From Myxococcales bacterium (lineage in GTDB: Bacteria; Myxococcota_A; Polyangia; Palsa-1104), in NCBI GenBank assembly GCA_003170275.1, contig PNAM01000026.1, positions 1 through 38,804 of the forward strand: DNA of 38,804 bases, in the 5' to 3' direction. The position numbers and the translations under genes are program-made. The notes below the pieces were generated by a model. It saw nothing but the letters and a program-made list of their open reading frames with translations. It was not told the DNA's origin and searched no databases. Below are positions 20,135 to 27,519 of this stretch, piece by piece (the first letter of the stretch is position 1; each line of letters starts with the position of its first letter).

Positions 20135-20211
20135 CGACCCCTGGAACTACCACCTCACGAGGGTTTTCGTCAAGCGTGCATGTTGAGGTAAGTTACAGTT
20201 TTTGCTCATTG

Positions 20212-21627
20212 TTACCGCAAGATCTGCTCGTCTACGTACTTCACGAGCTGGTCCTCGGCGATGCGCTCCTGCTTCATCGAATCGCGCTCGCGCACCGTGA
20301 CCGTGCCCTGAGTCAACGTATCGCCGTCGATGGTGATGCACAACGGCGTGCCCACCTCGTCCATGCGCCGGTAGCGCTTGCCGATCGCCGCCGACTCGTC
20401 ATAGACCACGGCGTGGCGCTCCTTGAGCGCGTCGTAGATCTTGGTGGCGCGCTCGGGCATCCCCTCCTTGCGCACCAGCGGCAGCACCGCGACCTTGATC
20501 GGCGCGAGCCGCGGGTGGAGCCGCAGCACCGTGCGCAGCTCGTTGCCCGCCTGATCCTCGTCGTACGCGTCGCACAGAAACGCCAGCGTCGCCCGGTCCG
20601 CGCCCGCCGACGGCTCGATCACGTACGGGATGTAGCGCCGCTTCTCCTCGTCGTCGAAGTAGCTCAGCTTGCCGCTCGCATACTCCGGATCCTCGTCGAC
20701 CAGCTTGAAGTCCTGCAGCTCCTCGCCGTTCCACTTGCCCACCGAGCGCATGCCGATCTGGTGCGCGCGCAGATCGAAGTCGGTGCGGTTGGCGATCCCC
20801 TCGAGCTCGCCCCAGCCGAACGGAAACAGGTACTCCACGTCGGTGGTGGCCTTGGCGTAGTGCGACAGCTTCTCCTTGGCGTGCTCGCGGAAGCGCAGCT
20901 TCTCCGGATTGATCCCCAGGCCCAGGTACCACTTCTTGCGCTCCTCGACCCAATACTTGAACCACTCCTCGTCGGAGCCGGGCTTGCAGAAGAACTCCAG
21001 CTCCATCTGCTCGAACTCGCGCGAGCGGAAGGTGAAGTTGCGCGGGTTGATCTCGTTGCGAAAGCTCTTGCCGATCTGCGCGATGCCGAACGGCACCTTG
21101 ATGCGCGTCGAGTTCACCACGTTCTGGAAATTCGCGAAGATCCCCTGCGCGGTCTCGGGCCGGAGGAAGGTCTTGTTGGCCGTCTCCTGCACCGGTCCCA
21201 GGTGGGTCTCGAACATCAGGTTGAACTTGCGCGCGCCCGTCAGCTCACCCTTGCACTTGGGGTCCGGGCACTGCGTCGGCGCCACGCCGGTCTCTTCGTA
21301 GTCGGGCGCGATCTCGTCCACGCGATAGCGCTTCTTGCACTTCTTGCAGTCGACCATCGGGTCGGCGAAGTTCGACACGTGCCCCGAGGCCTTCCACACC
21401 ATCGGGTGCATGAGGATCGACGAGTCCAGCCCCACCACGTCCTCGCGGTTGCGCACCACCTGCCGCCACCACGCGTCCTTGACGTTGCGCTTGAGCTCGA
21501 CGCCGAGCGGGCCGTAGTCCCACGCGCCGTTGATGCCGCCGTAGACCTCCGACGACTGGAAGATGAACCCGCGCCGTTTGGTGAGCGCGGACAGCTTCTC
21601 CATCAACTGCGACGATTCGATCGGCAT
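20212..21627 (-). CDS. glyQS: Glycyl-tRNA synthetase, dimeric type
   Basis: A 471-residue class II synthetase of the homodimeric (eukaryote/archaea-like) form. Motif 1 region (YGGINGAWDYGPLGVELKRN), a CxxC zinc-like pair (CKKCKKRY with PDPKCKG), motif 2 (FRNEINPRNFTFRSREFEQ), motif 3 (PSAGADRATLAFLCDAY) and the C-terminal anticodon-binding domain (KVAVLPLVRKEGMPE) are visible. It charges tRNA-Gly. The gene is read after two small lipoprotein genes with gaps of 18 and 22 bases, so the three may share a transcript. The 77 bases to the next gene contain the promoter region of the flavoprotein. Confidence 0.97.
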   Translation of the reverse strand: MPIESSQLMEKLSALTKRRGFIFQSSEVYGGINGAWDYGPLGVELKRNVKDAWWRQVVRNREDVVGLDSSILMHPMVWKASGHVSNFADPMVDCKKCKKRYRVDEIAPDYEETGVAPTQCPDPKCKGELTGARKFNLMFETHLGPVQETANKTFLRPETAQGIFANFQNVVNSTRIKVPFGIAQIGKSFRNEINPRNFTFRSREFEQMELEFFCKPGSDEEWFKYWVEERKKWYLGLGINPEKLRFREHAKEKLSHYAKATTDVEYLFPFGWGELEGIANRTDFDLRAHQIGMRSVGKWNGEELQDFKLVDEDPEYASGKLSYFDDEEKRRYIPYVIEPSAGADRATLAFLCDAYDEDQAGNELRTVLRLHPRLAPIKVAVLPLVRKEGMPERATKIYDALKERHAVVYDESAAIGKRYRRMDEVGTPLCITIDGDTLTQGTVTVRERDSMKQERIAEDQLVKYVDEQILR

Positions 21628-21649
21628 GCGGGATGAGCTAGCACGAAAC

Positions 21650-22012
21650 TTACTGCAGCGTCACCATCTGCTTGGCGACGAGGCTCTCCAACTTCGACTG
21701 GTCGATGAGCGAGAGGTCGATCTCCTGGCTGCCCTTGGGCGTGGTGGCGGGGAAGTGCACCGTCGCCTGGAGCTCGCCCTGCAGCGGCGCGTTGGTGAGC
21801 GGCTCATCGAAGCTCTGCGCCAGGCTCGGGATGCCCAGCCGCAACACCGCCGGCGCGTCATCGTCGTCGTGGTAGGTGATGACGATCGCCACGGTGTACA
21901 TGTTGTCGGTACCCAGCGTGACCGTCGCCGGCAGGTCGATCTGGTCGATCACCGGCGGCGTGGGTTGAACGGCACAACCGGCGAGCAGCAGCGCGAGCAG
22001 CACGAAACGCAC
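21650..22012 (-). CDS. Small lipoprotein, paralog of its upstream neighbour
   Basis: A 120-residue lipoprotein (MRFVLLALLLAGCAV). The mature domain aligns with the next gene upstream: PPVIDQIDLPATVTLG, then YTVAIVITYHDDDDAP, and both end in KQMVTL. The strand pattern suggests an immunoglobulin-like beta sandwich. No function is known. It sits 22 bases before the glyQS start. Confidence 0.8.
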   Translation of the reverse strand: MRFVLLALLLAGCAVQPTPPVIDQIDLPATVTLGTDNMYTVAIVITYHDDDDAPAVLRLGIPSLAQSFDEPLTNAPLQGELQATVHFPATTPKGSQEIDLSLIDQSKLESLVAKQMVTLQ

Positions 22013-22030
22013 GCCGTCACCTTAGCACTC

Positions 22031-22396
22031 TCATTTCAAGGTCACCATCTGCTTGCGCGCTTCGGACGACATGCCCCCCGCGTCGACCAGGCTCACGTCG
22101 TACTCGACGATTCCCTTCGGCGTGATCGGCGCGAACTTCACCTGCAGCGCGACCGTCGCGCGGCTCAGCCCGGCGTCGGCCGCGAACTCGTAGGTCTGCT
22201 GCACCGCGGGGATGAAGATGCGGATCTTGCTCACCACGCCGCCATCGTCGTGAAAGCTGATCGTGCCGTCGACGTCGAAATAGCCATCGGCGCTCACGGT
22301 GGCCGCGGCCGGCATCTGCAGGTCGTCGATCACCGGCGCCGCACCCACCCCGCCGCAGCCCGCCAGGGCGACCATCACGATCAGCATTTTTCTCAT
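22031..22396 (-). CDS. Small lipoprotein, paralog of its downstream neighbour
   Basis: A 121-residue lipoprotein starting at ATG 22394-22396 (MRKMLIVMVALAGCGG). The mature part mirrors the paralog: APVIDDLQMPAAATVSADG, FDVDGTISFHDDGG, ITPKGIVEYDVSLVDAGG and a final KQMVTLK. The frame is open further upstream to 22495, but the lipoprotein signal fixes the start. It arose with its neighbour by tandem duplication. The 168 bases between its start and the hydrolase gene form a divergent promoter region. Confidence 0.82.
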   Translation of the reverse strand: MRKMLIVMVALAGCGGVGAAPVIDDLQMPAAATVSADGYFDVDGTISFHDDGGVVSKIRIFIPAVQQTYEFAADAGLSRATVALQVKFAPITPKGIVEYDVSLVDAGGMSSEARKQMVTLK

Positions 22397-22475
22397 CGGC
22401 TTCGTCCTACAGCAACGCACATGCCGCGCCATCTGCGCAATTTTCTTGGGCCGGAACCTGCGTTGTATCCGTGGG

Positions 22476-22504
22476 TTTACAACCGTAGGTATCAAGTTTC
22501 ACAC
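22476..22504 (+). promoter_or_regulatory. Possible promoter of the hydrolase-acyltransferase pair
   Basis: TTTACA (22476-22481), a 17-base spacer and TCACAC (22499-22504) lie directly before the palindromic operator. The spacing is ideal, while the -10 match is weak. A similar TTGACA-N17-TCACAT pair precedes the sterol methyltransferase gene. Confidence 0.3.
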
Positions 22505-22524
22505 CGGAATGTGCGATTTCGCAC
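22505..22524. promoter_or_regulatory. Palindromic operator upstream of the hydrolase gene
   Basis: The 14-base core GTGCGATTTCGCAC is a perfect inverted repeat of six bases around a two-base centre. It ends 40 bases before the hydrolase ATG. The flanked 20-mer starting CGGAAT is repeated at 27369-27388 with only the two centre bases changed, so the same regulator (for example a TetR-type dimer) probably binds both. Confidence 0.65.
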
Positions 22525-22564
22525 CGCGTCAGAACTGGCTTTCCCCCGTCGGGAGCATGCTAAA

Positions 22565-23470
22565 ATGACCCTTGTGAAGCCGCTAAAACCATCGCGTTCG
22601 GAGACCTTCCAATATCCCGAAAAAGTATTCTTCTACGACGACGTCCCGGTCATGTACTTCGACTCCGGCGGTCGCCCCGATCAGCCGACCCTGCTGTTCG
22701 TCCACGGGCTGGGCGGGAACCTGACCCATTTCGAATACCTGGCCGCGCCGCTCGCCGCCGAAGGCTATCGGGTGTGTGGCCTCGATCTCCCCGGCTTCGG
22801 GCTCTCCGGCAAGCCGCACCGCGAATACACCATCCGCTACCTCTCGGGCGCGATCCTCAATCTGATGGACCACTTGCACGTCGGCGAAGCGACGCTGCTC
22901 GGGCACTCGCTGGGCGGGTTGGTGGTCGCCGACTGCGCGCTGCGGGCGCCGCAACGGGTCGAGCGGCTGGTGCTGATCAGCTCCGCGGGATTGTTCAAAA
23001 TGCCCCTTCCGTTCCGACTGGCGGCGCGCACAATCATGAGGCCAGGACTGTTGGCGCCCGCGCTCGAGCTGAATGCGCGGCGCCTGCTCGACCTGGTATT
23101 CAACGAATGCAACCACCGGACGGAACGCTTCATCGAGCAGAGCACGACGCGGCCGGACAACCGCTTCGTCCAGGACCTGGCGCGCGTGATGTCGGCGGCG
23201 AAGAAGGACCTGACGAGCTACCACTTGCTTCACGACGTGGAGCGGCTGAAAATGCCTACGTTGGTGATCTGGGGGGGCCAGGATCGCCTGCTGCCGTTCA
23301 AGGACGTCCCAGCTTGGGCGGCGAGGCTCCCCGACGGGGAGCTGGAGGTAATCGAGCGGTGCGGTCACATGTCGATGATCGAGGATCCGGAGCGGGTGCT
23401 CACGAGCCTGAGGGGTTTCTTCGCGCGCAGCTCCGCCGCCTCTCCCGCCATGGTATCGCGGGCCAGCTAG
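22565..23470 (+). CDS. Alpha/beta hydrolase
   Basis: A 301-residue alpha/beta-hydrolase-fold enzyme. The oxyanion-hole motif is FVHGLGGN, the nucleophile elbow is GHSLGG (about residue 120), the acid is in VIWGGQDRLLPF and the histidine in ERCGHMSMIEDPE, a full catalytic triad. The N-terminus reads FFYDDVPVMYFDSGG, typical of esterase/lipase-like members. Substrate unknown; a lipid or steryl ester is plausible from the neighbours. The ATG at 22565 is chosen because the operator and promoter-like boxes lie just before it; the frame is open much further upstream only as a shadow. Its 3' end overlaps the acyltransferase gene by about 110 bases if the GTG at 23359 is used. Confidence 0.9.
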   Translation: MTLVKPLKPSRSETFQYPEKVFFYDDVPVMYFDSGGRPDQPTLLFVHGLGGNLTHFEYLAAPLAAEGYRVCGLDLPGFGLSGKPHREYTIRYLSGAILNLMDHLHVGEATLLGHSLGGLVVADCALRAPQRVERLVLISSAGLFKMPLPFRLAARTIMRPGLLAPALELNARRLLDLVFNECNHRTERFIEQSTTRPDNRFVQDLARVMSAAKKDLTSYHLLHDVERLKMPTLVIWGGQDRLLPFKDVPAWAARLPDGELEVIERCGHMSMIEDPERVLTSLRGFFARSSAASPAMVSRAS

Positions 23471-24270
23471 CCGAAGAGATCGACGAACAGGCCATTCGCA
23501 AGACCGTCCACTACGTCGGACCGATCTGCGATCACTACTTCCGCTCCGAGGTGCTGGGCCTCGAGCACATCCCCGACGAGCCCACCGTGCTGGTCGGCAA
23601 CCACGACGGCGGCTACATCCCGGTCGACGGGATCTGCCTCGCCAAGGCGTGGCAGGAGCGCTTCGACTTCAAGCGCCCGATCGTGTGGCTGATGCACGAC
23701 TTCCCGTTCCGCCTCAGCGCCAAGCTCACCAACTACCTGTCGCGCTGCGGCTGCCGGCCGGCGTCGAAGGAGAACCTGCACCAGGCGATCGACCAGGGTC
23801 ACAGCCTGTTCGTCTACCCGGGCGGCTCGCGTGAAGCGTTCCGAACCTATCTGCACCGCCGCGACATCAACCTCGGCCACCGCACCGGCTTCATCAAAGA
23901 GGCGCTCACGCGGCGGGTGCCGATCGCGCCGGTGGTCTCGGTGGGTGCGCACGAGACCCTGTTCGTGATCGCGCGCGGCAGCTGGCTGGCGCAGCGCATC
24001 CCGCTGGCGAAGAAGTTCCGCGCCGACGTGGCGCCGCTGTGGCTCGGGCTGCCGTGGGGGATCGGCTTCGGCCCCATGCCGCACATCCCGCTGCCGTCGA
24101 AGATCAAGGTCGAGGTGCTCGAGCCCATCCGTCTCTGGAAGGTGCTAGGCGAGGCCGCCGACGCCGGCGATCCGCGGGTGCTGCAAGCCGGCCTCGATCT
24201 GGTGCGCAGCCGGATGCAGCAGGCCGCCGACCGCCTCTACGCCGAACGCAAGTGGCCGATCATCGGCTGA
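23359..24270 (+). CDS. DGAT2/TMEM68-like acyltransferase
   Basis: An acyltransferase of about 303 residues in the PlsC superfamily branch near TMEM68/DGAT2. The catalytic box is GNHDGGYIPVDG, with longer His-to-Asp spacing than HxxxxD, and the second motif is VYPGGSREAF, as in the (F/Y)PGGxREA of that branch; VPIAPVVSVGAHETLF follows. Such enzymes esterify glycerides or alcohols, so a steryl or glyceryl ester product is possible. No ATG exists near the domain start; the in-frame GTG at 23359 is the nearest upstream start and is uncertain. It overlaps the hydrolase gene at its 5' end and, by 11 bases, the convergent cyclase gene at its 3' end. Confidence 0.85.
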   Translation: MRSHVDDRGSGAGAHEPEGFLRAQLRRLSRHGIAGQLAEEIDEQAIRKTVHYVGPICDHYFRSEVLGLEHIPDEPTVLVGNHDGGYIPVDGICLAKAWQERFDFKRPIVWLMHDFPFRLSAKLTNYLSRCGCRPASKENLHQAIDQGHSLFVYPGGSREAFRTYLHRRDINLGHRTGFIKEALTRRVPIAPVVSVGAHETLFVIARGSWLAQRIPLAKKFRADVAPLWLGLPWGIGFGPMPHIPLPSKIKVEVLEPIRLWKVLGEAADAGDPRVLQAGLDLVRSRMQQAADRLYAERKWPIIG

Positions 24271-26266
24271 GCGTGGCCTGGCGGGCGAGGGCCCAGGCGG
24301 GGAACACGTCTTTGTAGAGGCGGTAGTCGAGCAGCGCGGTCGCGAAGAAGATGCCCGACTGCGACTGGCGCGGCCACGAGCCGTCCTTCTTCTGCAGCTT
24401 GCGCAAGAACTGGATCGCGCGCGCGATCGCCGGCTCTTGCGCGTCGACCACCTCGAGCAAGCCGAGCAGCGCCCACGCGGTCATCGCCGCCTGGCTCTCC
24501 GGGTGCTCGACGTAGGTGTCGGTCATGCAGCTCTTCCAATGCTCGCCCCAGCCGCCATCCGCCTTCTGCTTGGTGAGCAGCCACTCGGCGGCGCGCGCGA
24601 TCGCGGGATCGCTCGCCGGAAGGCCGGTCGCGCGCAGCGACTCGATCACGTGGAAGCACGCATAGGTGAAGTTGACGCCCCAGAAGCCGAGGTACGAGCC
24701 GTCGGGGAGCTGCTTTCCCTTGAGCAGGCGCACGCCGCGCCGGATCGCCTCGTCGAGCTCGTCGCGCCACACCGTCGGGAAATCGCTGCGGAAGCGTGCC
24801 AGCGCGGCGACGCACGACGCGGTGCACTCGGTGTACGAGCGCTCCGTCATGCAGTTGCCGTACATCTCCGACGGGTTGATCCACTCGAGCATCACCGACC
24901 CGCGCCGCTTCTCGTACGAGCCGAAGCCGCCGTCGTCGTTCTGGCGGCGCAAGATGAAGCGCACCGCCTGCTTCAGTCGTTCGTCGCTGATGCGCGCGTC
25001 GCCGGTCGGCGCCAGCGCCGGATGGTCGTGCAGCTGCAAGATCGAGGTGAGCGCTTCGGCGGTGCAATCGCTCACCGGCCAACGGTGCGCGCCATCGGAG
25101 AAGCACCATCCGCCCAGGATCGGCTCGCGCCGCTGCGACTCGTGGCTCGGCAGCTCCTCCTGCATCTGCGTCGCCTCGAGCCACGCGTAGGCGCGCTCGA
25201 GCTCTTTTCGGTGCGCGGCGGGCGCCGGCGCGGCCAACATCGCGCGCATGGCGAACGCGGTGTCCCACGCGGTGGAGTGCGCGCCGCAAAAGCGGATGCC
25301 CTCCTCCTCGTCCTGCCAGCGCCAGCTCTCCATCGCCTGCAGCGCCTCGTCGAGCTCCGGATGGTTCGGATCGGTGGCGTAGAGCGCCAGGCAGTTGAGC
25401 AGGCCGTTGACCGGCGAGATGCCCTGGTTGCGGCTGGCGAACATCTCGTACTGGATGCGCTCGTAGCAGTGCGCGAGCGCTTTTTTTCGCAGCGTCTCGA
25501 CCGGGAGCTTCTCGTAGAGCGCCAGCGCGTCCCACGCCAGGCGCAGCGGCTTCGACGGCCGGACGTACAGATCGGTCTTGGCCAGCTCGTGCCGGTGCGC
25601 GGCGAAATCGATCTCGTCGTACGGCTGATCATACAGCTCGGCGCGCAGCTCGTCGGTGATCGGCCCCAGATCGGCGCGGAACCGCCGCCCGTACAGGTAC
25701 GCGATGCCGAGGTAGATGTAGCGCGTGTGGCAGTAGAAGTTGTTCGGGTGAACCGGCAGCCAGTCGGGCGCGAGGAACAACTCGGGCGGGATCGAGTTCA
25801 CGCCTTCGAAGCCGTACAGCCCGACCATCGCCAGCCACAGCTTGCCCCACGACGGCACCGCCAGCACGCCGCCTTCTTCTTTGCGAGCGGGCGCATGCAG
25901 CCACTTGCGCGCGCGCGCTGCCATCGGATCGTCCTTGGGCACGCCGAGCACGCGCAGCGCCACGTACGCGAGCGTGGTCATGAACACGTAGCCGTCGCCC
26001 TCGCCGTGCATCGGCCACGAGCCGTCCTCGAGCTGCGTGACCTGGTAGTGCTTGAGCATCAGGCGCCGCTCATCGGCGGCGATCGGCCAGCGATTGGTGA
26101 TCCGCCGCGTCAGCACGTACTGCGAGAGGAGCATCGAGTTCCACACCATCTCCGCCTCCCAGAACCCTTTCGGATCCTGGAGCGACACGAGGTGCTGGAG
26201 CGCCCGCGCGAGGTTGGGGTGCGGCGCCGGGGCCGTGCGCGCCTGAGCGGTCTCCTCGACGTTCAC
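24260..26266 (-). CDS. Oxidosqualene cyclase (sterol-type triterpene cyclase)
   Basis: A 668-residue squalene/oxidosqualene cyclase. The acid motif is WPVSDCTAEAL (Asp near residue 400), the DCTAE form that protonates an epoxide, unlike the DxDD of squalene-hopene cyclases. Other family marks are VHPNNFYCHTRYIYLGIAYLY, TECTASCVAAL, SGIFFATALLDYRLYKDVFP, and QW repeats (QNDDGGFGSYE, QKADGGWGEHW, QLEDGSWPMHGEG). It forms a tetra- or pentacyclic sterol precursor from 2,3-oxidosqualene, at the membrane. The product is not certain: the usual QG(T/Y)NGSQ(I/L)WDTAF stretch reads CGAHSTAWDTAF, and DGAHRWPVSD combines the His of cycloartenol synthases with the Val of lanosterol synthases. It follows the SDR gene by 10 bases. 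Confidence 0.92.
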   Translation of the reverse strand: MNVEETAQARTAPAPHPNLARALQHLVSLQDPKGFWEAEMVWNSMLLSQYVLTRRITNRWPIAADERRLMLKHYQVTQLEDGSWPMHGEGDGYVFMTTLAYVALRVLGVPKDDPMAARARKWLHAPARKEEGGVLAVPSWGKLWLAMVGLYGFEGVNSIPPELFLAPDWLPVHPNNFYCHTRYIYLGIAYLYGRRFRADLGPITDELRAELYDQPYDEIDFAAHRHELAKTDLYVRPSKPLRLAWDALALYEKLPVETLRKKALAHCYERIQYEMFASRNQGISPVNGLLNCLALYATDPNHPELDEALQAMESWRWQDEEEGIRFCGAHSTAWDTAFAMRAMLAAPAPAAHRKELERAYAWLEATQMQEELPSHESQRREPILGGWCFSDGAHRWPVSDCTAEALTSILQLHDHPALAPTGDARISDERLKQAVRFILRRQNDDGGFGSYEKRRGSVMLEWINPSEMYGNCMTERSYTECTASCVAALARFRSDFPTVWRDELDEAIRRGVRLLKGKQLPDGSYLGFWGVNFTYACFHVIESLRATGLPASDPAIARAAEWLLTKQKADGGWGEHWKSCMTDTYVEHPESQAAMTAWALLGLLEVVDAQEPAIARAIQFLRKLQKKDGSWPRQSQSGIFFATALLDYRLYKDVFPAWALARQATLSR

Positions 26267-26276
26267 GTGCGCGCCT

Positions 26277-27326
26277 TCATGACGCAGCCCTTTGCCGGGA
26301 CTTCAGCTCGGTCACGCGCGGCCTGGATGCTTGCTTGCCATCGATCAGCCCGCGCTCGACGAAATGCTCATACGCCTCGGCGATCGCCGCCTCGATCGAG
26401 GTGGGGCGGAAGCCGAGCTCTTTTTGGGCCTTGGAGGTATCGGCCTTGCGATTCTGGCGCAGGATGCGCACCGCGCCGGGCGTCAGGCGCTGCGGCACCG
26501 TGGGGAAGAAGTTGGTGAGCACGAAGTGGGTGATCTCGGAGATCACCGCCATCACCGGCGCGGGCAGGCGCAGGCGCGGCTTGGGCTTGCCGGTGACCCG
26601 CGACATGGTGTCCATCAGGTCGTCCATGCTCACGTAGCCGCTCGAGATGATGTACTTCTGGCCGGTCTTGCCGCGCTCCATCGCCAGCACGTGGCCCTCG
26701 ACGATGTCGCGGGCGGCGACGAACTCGAAGCCGCCCGGGATGTACGCGCGCAGCTTGCCGTTGGCGAAGTCGCGGATCACCGCGCCCATGCGCGACGGCT
26801 TGAAGTCGTTCGCGCCGAGGATCGCGCACGAGGTGGCGACCACCACGTCCTGCCCTTCGACGGCCGCCTTCAAGCACTCGTGCTCGACGCCGGCCTTGGA
26901 CTTCTCGTAAGGCATCACGTGATCGAACATGTTGAACGGGTCGCGCTCGTCGGACGGCCGATCGGTGTAGTGCCCGACCGCCGAGAACGAGCCGGTGACC
27001 ACCACGCGGCCCACGCCGCCTTCGCGCGCGGCGATCAAGAGGTTGCGCGTGCCGATCACGTTGCAGTCGAAGACTTCCTGCTCCTCGCCGTCGAGCGTCG
27101 AGATCTTGGCGGCGCAATGGTAGATGCGCTCGATGCCGGCGACCGCCTTGCGCAAGGCGCCGGGGTCGCGCAGGTCGCCGTAGAAGCGCTCGATGGGCAG
27201 CCCGTCGACGGCGGCGTTGTTGGAGCCGGGGCGGAGCAGGCAGCGCACCTCCTGGCCGTCGGCGAGCAGCCGGCGGACCAGGTTCGCGCCGAGATGACCG
27301 CTCGCACCGGTGAGGAGCAATTTCAT
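26277..27326 (-). CDS. 3beta-hydroxysteroid dehydrogenase/C4-decarboxylase-like SDR
   Basis: A 349-residue extended short-chain dehydrogenase. The NAD(P) fold motif is LLLTGASGHLGANLVRRLL, and the catalytic pair is YEKSK in MPYEKSKAGVEHE, with the upstream Ser in VVVTGSFSAVG. The family covers HpnA, dihydroflavonol reductase and the ERG26/NSDHL type that oxidises C3 and decarboxylates C4; beside a cyclase, the latter is the best inference. It is the first gene of the operon with the cyclase. A TAAAAT box lies about 17 bases before the ATG and the shared operator 42 bases before it, so repression at the promoter is plausible. Confidence 0.85.
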   Translation of the reverse strand: MKLLLTGASGHLGANLVRRLLADGQEVRCLLRPGSNNAAVDGLPIERFYGDLRDPGALRKAVAGIERIYHCAAKISTLDGEEQEVFDCNVIGTRNLLIAAREGGVGRVVVTGSFSAVGHYTDRPSDERDPFNMFDHVMPYEKSKAGVEHECLKAAVEGQDVVVATSCAILGANDFKPSRMGAVIRDFANGKLRAYIPGGFEFVAARDIVEGHVLAMERGKTGQKYIISSGYVSMDDLMDTMSRVTGKPKPRLRLPAPVMAVISEITHFVLTNFFPTVPQRLTPGAVRILRQNRKADTSKAQKELGFRPTSIEAAIAEAYEHFVERGLIDGKQASRPRVTELKSRQRAAS

Positions 27327-27368
27327 GCTCGGCTTCTACCGCGATTTTAGGGTCAAAGTCCAGCGAAA

Positions 27369-27388
27369 CGGAATGTGCGAAATCGCAC
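27369..27388. promoter_or_regulatory. Palindromic operator upstream of the SDR-cyclase operon
   Basis: The core GTGCGAAATCGCAC is the reverse complement of the core at 22508-22524 and shares its CGGAAT flank. It lies 42 bases upstream of the SDR start, the same distance as its twin has from the hydrolase, and in the divergent region before the sterol methyltransferase gene, so it could also influence that gene. Confidence 0.65.
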
Positions 27389-27462
27389 AAGCATTTGAAA
27401 TGGTTGCGCTAACGGGGAAATCCCCAATCGCGCAGGCGTTGCACCATATCCGTTTTCCCCTG

Positions 27463-27491
27463 TTGACAGATGACTGTGACTGAATTCACAT
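27463..27491 (+). promoter_or_regulatory. Sigma-70-like promoter of the sterol methyltransferase
   Basis: A perfect -35 box TTGACA (27463-27468) is followed after 17 bases by TCACAT (27486-27491), a weak -10. It lies 28 bases before the methyltransferase ATG. A short palindrome GGGGAAATCCCC at 27414-27425 sits upstream and may be a second binding site. Confidence 0.45.
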
Positions 27492-27519
27492 ACGGCTCCC
27501 CAACGCGAGGTACGAAGAA

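Noticed and set aside
20135..20211. Direct GTTAC repeats upstream of the flavoprotein gene as an operator
   Set aside because: Only five-base matches 19 bases apart; no second copy and no clear symmetry.
24260..26266. Squalene-hopene cyclase
   Set aside because: The acid motif is DCTAE, not DxDD, and sterol enzymes flank the gene.
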